From Vicia villosa (lineage: Eukaryota > Streptophyta > Magnoliopsida > Fabales > Fabaceae): DNA of 64,000 nt. Both the position numbers and the translations under genes were made by a program. The stretch lies in assembly GCF_029867415.1 (NCBI RefSeq), contig NC_081183.1, forward strand, positions 31,645,806 to 31,709,805, in the 5' to 3' direction. Each line of letters begins with the position of its first letter. Position 1 is the stretch's first letter. Positions 56,777-64,000 of this stretch are shown piece by piece. Below the pieces are notes generated by a model. The model made no database searches. It was given only the letters and a program-made list of their open reading frames with translations, and was not told the origin of the DNA.

Positions 56777-58642
56777 ATGGCTGGTGAAGATCCATCAACT
56801 ACATCTACATCTGGCTCTGCTGAGCAATACAATGGAAATGGTAACAATGGTTATACTAGACCACCAGTATTTGATGGTGAAAACTTTGAATACTGGAAAG
56901 ATAAACTTGAAAGTTACTTCCTTGGTCTAGATGGTGACTTATGGGATCTTCTGATGGATGGTTACAAACATCCAGTGAAAGCTACTGGCGTAAGGCTTAC
57001 AAGACAAGAAATGAATGATGATCAAAAGAAGCTTTTCAAAAATCATCATAAATGTAGGACTGTTTTGCTGAATGCTATCTCTCATGCTGAGTATGAGAAG
57101 ATATCTAACAGGGAAACTGCCTATGATATATATGAGTCATTGAAAATGACCCATGAAGGAAATGCTCAAGTCAAGAAGACCAAAGCTCTTGCTCTAATCC
57201 AGAAATATGAAACCTTCAAGATGGAGGACGATGAAAACATTGAGAAGATGTTCTCAAGATTTCAAACGCTAACTGCTGGATTAAGAGTTCTAGACAAAGG
57301 CTACACAAAGGCTGATCATGTAAAGAAGATCATCAGAAGCTTGCCCAGAAGATGGGGTCCAATGATGACTGCATTCAAGATTGCAAAGAATCTGAATGAG
57401 GTTTCTTTGGAAGAGCTAATCATTGCCTTGAGAAGCCATGAGATAGAGCTGGTTGCAAATGAGCCTCAGAAGAAAGGTAAGTCCATTGCATTAAAATCTA
57501 ATTATAAAAAATGCACTAACGCTTTTCAGGCTGAAGAAGTAGATTCTGAAGAATCAGAATCAGAAGAAGAAGATGAACTGTCCATGATCTCCAGAAGGGT
57601 AAACCATCTCAGGAAGAGCAAGCAAAGGAAGTTCAAGAGCTTCAGAAGTTCAAAGAAGCTTGAAAGAGGAGAATCTTCTAGTGGCAGAAGATCTGACAAG
57701 AAGAAGGTCATCTGCTATGAGTGCAATGAGCCTGGACACTTCAAGAATGAATGTCCAAAACTTCAGAAGGAGAATCCCAAGAAGAAGTTTCATAAGAAGA
57801 AGGGTTTTATGCCAACATGGGATGATTCTGAATCAGAATCAGACTCTGAAGGAGAGCAAGCAAATCTTGCACTGATGGCCACAGTGGATGATGGATTAGA
57901 ATCTACATCAGAATTAGATTCTGAAGAGGTATTTTCTGAACTATCTAGAGAAGAGTTAGTTTCCAGTTTAACTGAACTTCTGGAACTCAAGGCTCATTTA
58001 AGTATCAAATACAAAAAGCTGAAAAAGCAATTTGAATTTGAAACTAAGAAGCTGGAAGTGGAAAATTCTGAATTGAAGGAAAAAGTTTTAATATTATCCA
58101 AAGATATTGGATCTCCTTCTGAATCAGAAAAATCCATTCCTAGTCTCAATCATATTCTGAAAGAATATGACTCGAGCTTCAGAAAGTTCCTATCTAGAAG
58201 TATTGGCAGAAGTCATCTTGCTTCTATGATATATGGTGTCTCTGGAAACAAAAGGTTTGGTTTTGGCTATGAGGGTGATACCTCACACAAATTTGAACCT
58301 GTTGATGATTTGAAAATCACATACAAGCCATTGTATGATCAGTTCAAATATGGCCACTCACATGATATTAGGCTCACTTCACATGCACAGAGTTTTCACA
58401 CTTCACACACCAAGAAGCATGTGACACAACCTAAAAGATATCATGCTGCCAAACCTAAAGAATATCATGTTGTTCCTCCTGTTACTTATCATGCTAAACC
58501 CAAGTTCAGTCAGAACTTGAGGAAAACTAACAAGAAAGGACCCAAGAAATTGTGGGTACCTAAGGAGAAGATAATTTCTGTTGCAGATATCCTTAGCAGC
58601 AAAGAAGACAAAGCACAAAATGTCATGGTACCTGGACTCTAG
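56777..58642 (+). CDS. gag: SIRE copy B gag, 621 aa, intact
   Basis: Starts MAGEDPSTTSTSGSAEQ. Capsid words FDGENFEYWKDKLESYFLG, TVLLNAISHAEYEKISN and IIRSLPRRWGPMMTAFKIA, the zinc knuckle CYECNEPGHFKNEC (about residue 315), an acidic Ser-rich segment, a predicted coiled coil (LSIKYKKLKKQFEFETKKLE) and a His-rich tail. The frame ends at TAG 58640-58642, which overlaps the protease motif of pol in the +1 frame. This is the only intact copia ORF here apart from the extra ORF of the same copy. Confidence 0.92.
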   Translation: MAGEDPSTTSTSGSAEQYNGNGNNGYTRPPVFDGENFEYWKDKLESYFLGLDGDLWDLLMDGYKHPVKATGVRLTRQEMNDDQKKLFKNHHKCRTVLLNAISHAEYEKISNRETAYDIYESLKMTHEGNAQVKKTKALALIQKYETFKMEDDENIEKMFSRFQTLTAGLRVLDKGYTKADHVKKIIRSLPRRWGPMMTAFKIAKNLNEVSLEELIIALRSHEIELVANEPQKKGKSIALKSNYKKCTNAFQAEEVDSEESESEEEDELSMISRRVNHLRKSKQRKFKSFRSSKKLERGESSSGRRSDKKKVICYECNEPGHFKNECPKLQKENPKKKFHKKKGFMPTWDDSESESDSEGEQANLALMATVDDGLESTSELDSEEVFSELSREELVSSLTELLELKAHLSIKYKKLKKQFEFETKKLEVENSELKEKVLILSKDIGSPSESEKSIPSLNHILKEYDSSFRKFLSRSIGRSHLASMIYGVSGNKRFGFGYEGDTSHKFEPVDDLKITYKPLYDQFKYGHSHDIRLTSHAQSFHTSHTKKHVTQPKRYHAAKPKEYHVVPPVTYHAKPKFSQNLRKTNKKGPKKLWVPKEKIISVADILSSKEDKAQNVMVPGL

Positions 58643-61600
58643 GTGCTCGCGACACATGACGGGAAGAAGGTCTATGTTCCAAGACTTGGTGCTTAAGTCT
58701 GGTGGAGAAGTCAAGTTTGGAGGAGATCAGAAGGGCAAGATTATTGGCTCTGGAAACATAAGTATTGGTAACTCTCCTTCCATAACTAATGTACTTCTTG
58801 TAGAAGGATTAGCGCATAACTTATTGTCCATAAGTCAATTAAGTGACAATGGTTATGACATAATCTTCAATCAAAAGTCTTGCAAGGCTGTATGTCAGAA
58901 GGATGGCTCAATCCTATTTACAGGCAAGAGAAAGAACAACATTTATAAGATTGATCTTTCAGATCTTGAGAAGCAGAAGTGACTTGCCTTATGTCTGTTT
59001 CTGAAGAGCAATGGGTCTGGCACAGAAGATTAGGACATGCTAGTTTGAGAAAGATTTCTCAGATTAACAAACTAAATCTGGTCAGAGGACTCCCAAATCT
59101 GAAATACAAATCAGATACTCATTGTGAAGCATGTCAGAAGGGCAAGTTCTCCAAACCTGCATTCAAATCTAAGAATGTTGTCTCTTCCTCAGGGCCGTTA
59201 GAACTTCTGCACATTGATCTGTTTGGACCAGTCAAAACAGCATCTATTAGAGGGAAGAAATATGGATTAGTCATCGTAGATGATTATAGCCGCTGGACAT
59301 GGGTAAAGTTCTTAAAACACAAGGATGGGTCTCATTCAGTGTTCTTTGAATTCTGCACTCAGATCCAATCTGAGAAGGAGTGCAAAATCATAAAGGTCAG
59401 AAGTGATCATGGTGGCGAATTCGAGAACAGATTCTTTGAGGAGTTCTTCAAAGAAAATGGTATTGCCCATGATTTCTCTTGCCCTAGAACTCCACAGCAA
59501 AATGGAGTTGTAGAGCGAAAGAATAGGACTCTACAAGAAATGGCCAGAACCATGATCAATGAGACCAATATGGCTAAGCACTTCTGGGCAGAGGCAATAA
59601 ACACTGCATGTTATATTCAGAATAGAATCTCTATAAGACCTATTCTAAATAAGACTCCTTATGAATTGTGAAAGAACAGAAAGCCCAACATTTCATATTT
59701 TCATCCTTTTGGATGTGTGTGTTTTATTCTGAATACTAAAGATCATCTTGGTAAGTTTGATTCTAAGGCACAAAAATGTTTCCTTCTTGGATATTCTGAA
59801 CGCTCTAAAGGCTACAAAGTATACAATACTGAAACATTGGTTGTAGAAGAGTCAATCAATATCAGATTTGATGATAAGCTTGGTCTTGAAAAGCCAAAGC
59901 AGTTTGAGAATTTTGCAGATATAGATATTGACATATCAGAAGCTGTAGAACCAAGAAGCAAAGTTTCAGAAGCTGAAAATCGCAGAAGCAAAGAATTAGA
60001 AGATCAAGTTGCTGCATCTTTAGAGAATCTCAGAATTTCTGAAGAGCCAACAGTCAGAAGATCTTCTAGACTCACCTCAGCTCACTCAGAAGATGTGATC
60101 CTTGGAAAGAAAGATGATCCTATCAGAACAAGAGCATTCCTTAAGAACAATGCAGAATGTCAATTAGGTCTTGTTTCTTTGATCGAGCCAACTTCTGTTG
60201 ATCAAGCTCTAGAAGATCCAGACTGGATAATTGCCATGCAAGAAGAATTGAACCAGTTTACAAGGAATGATGTATGGGATTTGGTTCCTAGACCAAAAGG
60301 ATTCAACATCATTGGTACAAAATGGGTGTTCAGAAACAAGCTTAGTGAGAAGGGAGAAGTGGTAAGAAACAAAGTCAGACTGGTGGCTAAGGGATATAGT
60401 CAGCAAGAAGGGATTGACTATACAGAAACCTTTGCACCAGTGGCCAGGTTAGAATCTATTCGCATATTAATTTCTTTTGCCACTCAGCATAACATCACTC
60501 TGTATCAGATGGATGTTAAGAGTGCCTTCTTAAATGGCTATATAGATGAGGAAGTCTATGTCCACCAACCTCCTGGTTTTGAAGACTCTAAGTCTCCATA
60601 ACATGTTTTCAAACTTAAGAAATCATTGTATGGATTGAAGCAAGCTCCTAGAGCTTGGTACGAAAGGTTAAGTTCTTTCCTTCTGGACAATGGTTTCACT
60701 AGAGGACAAGTGGATACAACTCTCTTCTGTAAAACATCTAAGAAGGATATCTTAATTTGTCAATTTTATGTTGATGATATAATCTTTGGAACATCTAATG
60801 CTTCACTTGGAAAGGAGTTTGCTAAGTCTATGCAGGCTGAATTTGAAATGAGTATGATGGGTGAACTCAAGTATTTTCTTGGGATTCAAATCAATCAAAC
60901 TTCTGATGGAACTTATGTTCATCAAACGAAGAATGTGAAAGAACTTCTGAAGAAGTTTAAGCTTTCTGAAAGCAAAGAAGCCAAAACTCCTATGCATCCA
61001 ACGTGTGTTCTAGGTAAGGATGAGGTAAGTAAGAAGGTAGATCAGAAGTTGTACAGAGGTATGATTGGATCTCTTCTATATTTAACTACTTCTAGACCTG
61101 ACATTCTATTGAGTGTTTGTTTGTGTGCTAGATTCCAATCAGATCCCAGAGAATCTCACTTAACTGTTGTTAAGAGAATTCTGAGGTATCTGAAAGGTAC
61201 TACTAATGTTGGTTTAGTCTACAGAAGATCTAAAGAATACAACTTAGTAGGATTTTGTGATGCTGACTATGCTGGAGATAGAGTTGATAGAAAGAGTACT
61301 TCTGGAAGTTGTCAATTTCTTGGAAGTCATTTGATCTCCTGGTACAGCAAGAAGCAAGCTACCATTTGCTCTGGATGAAGAGTCAGCTAGTAGATTATCA
61401 GATATATGAGAGTAACATTCCTATCTTCTGTGATAATACATCTGCCATATGTTTATCAAAGAATCCAATCTTGCATTCCAAAGCTAAACATATTGAGATT
61501 AAACATCATTTTATTAGGGACTATGTTCAGAAGGGTGTTCTCTCTTTGAACTTTGTGGATACAGACCATCAATGGGCAGATATCTTTACAAAACCCCTTG

Positions 61601-61659
61601 CTGAAGATAGGTTTAAGTTCATTCTGAAGAATATCAGTATGGATTTATGCCCAGAATGA
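58581..61659 (+). pseudogene. pol: SIRE copy B pol (protease, integrase, RT, RNase H), broken
   Basis: Protease motif LDSRCSRHMTG with the same DSG-to-DSR change as copy A. Integrase [18 protein letters not shown] and NGVVERKNRTL are intact. [22 protein letters not shown] and [11 protein letters not shown] are intact. RNase H has lost about 55 bases near 61362, removing the TEAEY catalytic part and shifting the frame; IFTKPLAEDRF follows. Other lesions: a 1-base deletion near 58976, TGG to TGA at 59669 and AAA to TAA at 60599. Confidence 0.93.
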
Positions 61660-62152
61660 GAAGATGAGAAGATCTCATGTATGGTTATCTTCTGAAATAT
61701 GTCAGAACTAGGTGTTTATAAGAAGTTATGATAATAATCAATTAGAAGTTCTGATTCTGTTATCACTAACGTTTCATTATCTAAGTTGATTCAGAAGCTC
61801 TTTTAAAGCAAAACAGCTGTCACCAGTCTTTCCAGAAAACGAACACGTGTTTACTATTTCTGGACAAGCATGCGTGCAGTTGAGGAGACGCCGCCCTAGG
61901 TAACTGTGCAAATCATTTCATTTTGTCACTTTATCTCTCCTAACGTCATTTCTCATTAAATGCATTGATGTCATGTTTTCCTGTAATCATTTCACTTAAA
62001 CCATACTGCATTTATTATTTTCTTTTATTCAATCCTTTAAATAACCCGCTTCATCTTCATTTCATCTTTTTCGCTCTCTCTTTATTCATTTGTCTCTCTC
62101 TTTGCATTCATCGCACAAACCCTAGCTTTGTTCTGAAACCAAGCATTTCACC
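61660..62152 (+). other. SIRE copy B spacer between pol and extra ORF
   Basis: Noncoding. The last 200 bases are strongly C/T-rich, like an untranslated leader. It contains CACGTG-type ACACGTGT (about 61843) and matches the same region of copy A (11108-11612). Confidence 0.7.
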
Positions 62153-63742
62153 ATGAATCCTTCATCAAGCTATGCAAGCCAAACAGAAGTATCATCCACT
62201 CAACTAGTTCTGAGTAAGCGTGATTTTGCTCCGTTGAAAACCTGCTCCATTCCTACTGAAGAAATGGAAGTTCTTTGTGAGTCTGCTGTGGATTTTGAAA
62301 ATATGAAAGCAAATGGTTTCCATCCTGATGCAAGGATCTTGGAACAAGGCTGGTCAAACTATCTTGGTAGATTGGTTGGACCTATTTATCCAACTCTTGT
62401 GAAAGACTTCTGGGCTCATGCAACCGTTACTCCAACTGCTATCATATCCTTCGTGTTAGGGCATGAAGTTGTGATAACTGAGAAACTGATCAGGAAACTG
62501 TACAACCTGGATGATGAAGAAGGATGCACTGGTCCTCTTCATGGTAGAGTTAACTGGCTACAGGTTGAAAAACAAATCTCATTTGCTACTGGTATTGAAT
62601 CCCATAAAACCGGTACATTGAGGGCGTTTTATCAAGTGTGGGCTGAAATTATTCTGGGTTCTCTTCATCACAGAAGGCAGTCGTTCTCCTCCTCCTACAT
62701 CAGTCCTGATCACAAATACACTCTCTTCTGCATTGGAAGAAGAATTGAACTTAACATCTCCAACATTCTTTTTCAGAATTTGAAGTTGGCTATTGAAGAG
62801 TCAAGAGATGAAGAACGTGAGAAGTACCCTCACCTTCCCAGATATACTATTCCTTTCGCCAGAATGATCTCGGATATTCTGATAGAAAGTGATTTGATGG
62901 ATTCTCTGAGGACTATTGGAACGCCTAGGTTCTTTGGAATCATTCAAGGTCCTGTCTTCAATGGTGTTGATCTGTTAAGGCTGCAACTTATCAGAGATGT
63001 AACTTCTGCTCCTGCAAGCTTCCTAGATATTATGTCTAGAAGAACTCCTGTGGAAGGCTTTGCTACATTGTTCCAAGCAGAACTTCACAAGGCTGTTAAG
63101 CGTTACTTGGAAGCTTCTGTTAGAACTCAATCTTCTGTTGATCCTGCATGGATTCGTGGAAGAGTGCTTCCTTCTCAAGCTGATCTTCAGAAGAAGGCTC
63201 AGAGGAAGCAAGAAGCAAGGCTGAAGAGAAAGGCTGCAGAAGAAGCTGCTAGAGAAACTAAGAGGCAGAAGGTCACTTTTGACCCTCTTAAAGTAGATTC
63301 TTTTCAAGCAATAAGAACGGGTAACTTCTCCAGGCAAGTATATCAACCTCCTCCTTCTGAACCTCAATCTTCTACCCAACCTCCTCCCTCTGAACCACAA
63401 AACACCTTCACCATTCCAAATCCTCCTCCACCATCTCTTTCTACACCTGTTTTGAACCCCACTCCACTAAATGTCTGTCCTCCCACACCTTCTGATATCC
63501 CATCATCATCATCAATCCTCCCCACTGTTATACCGTCCTCATCAACCATCTCCACAGATATTCCATCTTCTTCAACCACAGCACCTTCACCTTCTATATC
63601 CCATCTCCTTCCTACCAGAAAATCCAACCCATACTGCCTTCTCTACCCTGACTACAGATTCACCTTCAACCCTCCTGAACCTGAACCTTATATTTACCTG
63701 GAGTTGTTCAGAAATGAAGTTATCAGTAGGCTGGTCTCTTGA
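62153..63742 (+). CDS. SIRE copy B 3' extra ORF, 529 aa (env-like position)
   Basis: Starts MNPSSSYASQTEVSSTQLVL. The N-terminal domain shares CSIP, VDFEN, QGW, a YPTLVKDFWAHATVTPTAII segment and SLHHRRQ with copy A. Then come a basic stretch with a bipartite nuclear-signal look (KRKAAEEAARETKRQK, about residues 360-376), a Pro/Ser-rich region (about 395-490) and a C-terminal YPDYRFTFNPPEPEPYIYL. No signal peptide or membrane span is visible. Homologous coding (GYLLEVDNGVYYHPI) continues in another frame to the window end, so the frame is probably shifted near 63740. Function unknown. Confidence 0.8.
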   Translation: MNPSSSYASQTEVSSTQLVLSKRDFAPLKTCSIPTEEMEVLCESAVDFENMKANGFHPDARILEQGWSNYLGRLVGPIYPTLVKDFWAHATVTPTAIISFVLGHEVVITEKLIRKLYNLDDEEGCTGPLHGRVNWLQVEKQISFATGIESHKTGTLRAFYQVWAEIILGSLHHRRQSFSSSYISPDHKYTLFCIGRRIELNISNILFQNLKLAIEESRDEEREKYPHLPRYTIPFARMISDILIESDLMDSLRTIGTPRFFGIIQGPVFNGVDLLRLQLIRDVTSAPASFLDIMSRRTPVEGFATLFQAELHKAVKRYLEASVRTQSSVDPAWIRGRVLPSQADLQKKAQRKQEARLKRKAAEEAARETKRQKVTFDPLKVDSFQAIRTGNFSRQVYQPPPSEPQSSTQPPPSEPQNTFTIPNPPPPSLSTPVLNPTPLNVCPPTPSDIPSSSSILPTVIPSSSTISTDIPSSSTTAPSPSISHLLPTRKSNPYCLLYPDYRFTFNPPEPEPYIYLELFRNEVISRLVS

Positions 63743-64000
63743 AGGATGCCTTCTTCAATGATCTTGATGATGTTTCTACTAGAAACCTCTAGAGAAGCTT
63801 TCGCCAGGATTTTCAAGTTGGTGCTATGGCTGTTCAGAAGAGACTAGTGGCTGCTGCTCCTGGTTATGCTGGTTATCTTCTTGAGGTTGATAATGGTGTC
63901 TATTATCATCCCATCAGAAACAGGAGAGTTCTTGAGGAGAAGATATTTGTTGATGAGCTGCTGGACAATCCTTGCAGAGATATTGTGGTCTAGAGACCTA
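63743..64000 (+). pseudogene. Continuation of the SIRE copy B extra ORF in another frame (partial)
   Basis: Encodes FFNDLDDVSTRNL, a TAG near 63790, then a domain with AAAPGYAGYLLEVDNGVYYH and KIFVDELLDNP matching the C-terminal domain of copy A's extra ORF (GPSGYLLEYDDGRYYHH). Cut by the window edge. Confidence 0.75.

Larger units (their letters stand above)
55548..64000 (+). mobile_element. SIRE/Maximus-type Ty1-copia retrotransposon, copy B (runs off right edge)
   Basis: 5' LTR (55548-56690), primer site, gag, pol and 3' extra ORF closely follow copy A, with most ORFs recognisable base by base as relatives. It is inserted in the Ogre gag; the left flank AATTT (55543-55547) is the expected target duplication, with the right copy outside the window. 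Pol carries one frameshift, two nonsense codons and an RNase H deletion; gag is intact. Confidence 0.93.

Noticed and set aside
61965..62156. Hydrophobic 63-aa ORF just before the SIRE copy B extra ORF
   Set aside because: It comes from a C/T-rich leader, overlaps the downstream start, and has no equivalent in the same place in copy A; it is probably not a signal peptide or separate gene.
1..64000. Host gene, tRNA, rRNA or organelle/viral insertion
   Set aside because: I looked for conserved coding outside transposons, tRNA-like cloverleaf promoters and pararetroviral motifs and saw none; all large ORFs belong to retroelement or transposon families.

Overview
This window is plant nuclear DNA made almost entirely of transposable elements. 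The families present are SIRE/Maximus-type Ty1-copia, Tekay/Del-type chromovirus, Athila-type and Ogre/Tat-type Ty3-gypsy, plus a CACTA DNA transposon. This mix, with Ogre-like sequence using a tRNA-Arg-type primer site, points to a large-genome legume, probably tribe Fabeae (pea, vetch, lentil and relatives). That assignment is inference from the repeat families. I see no complete host gene, tRNA or rRNA.

Layout. 1-2350: 5' part of a minus-strand CACTA (En/Spm) element; its transposase start runs off the left edge and its terminus and subterminal repeats end at 2350. 2351-4844: AT-rich sequence holding a 548-bp hAT-like miniature element (3030-3577). 4845-33540: one decayed minus-strand Tekay element split by four insertions: SIRE copy A (5088-16285) in its LTR, a solo SIRE LTR (18282-19417) in the chromodomain region, a short Athila-like element D (19956-25323) in the integrase, and an Athila-like element E (25893-33141) between the integrase zinc-binding histidines. 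33541-54047: a 5'-truncated Ogre/Tat-like element without coding domains; its LTR is split by minus-strand copia element C (34837-45422) and its internal part is full of tandem repeats. 54048-55547: a short LTR start followed by a broken Ogre gag. 55548-64000: SIRE copy B, inserted in that gag and cut by the right edge.

The nesting is well supported. Perfect 5-bp target duplications flank the solo LTR (GATGT), D (ATTTC), E (CCCTT) and C (TATGG), and LTR pairs within A, C and E are equal in length (1112, 1567 and 1436 bp). By eye E has almost identical LTRs and an unbroken 851-codon gag-protease, so it is the youngest insertion, yet it has no reverse transcriptase, RNase H or integrase and would need helper proteins.

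The least ordinary signals are: a palindromic AGGTCGACCTA-type repeat shared by element C's LTR promoter region and the stretch just upstream of its extra 3' ORF; an 18-unit, 42-bp array in the Ogre-like element in which each unit carries a splice-donor-like CAGGTAAGT or a variant; a protease-motif change shared by SIRE copies A and B that also supplies the gag stop codon; and long 3' ORFs (env-like position) in three copia elements that lack visible membrane segments.
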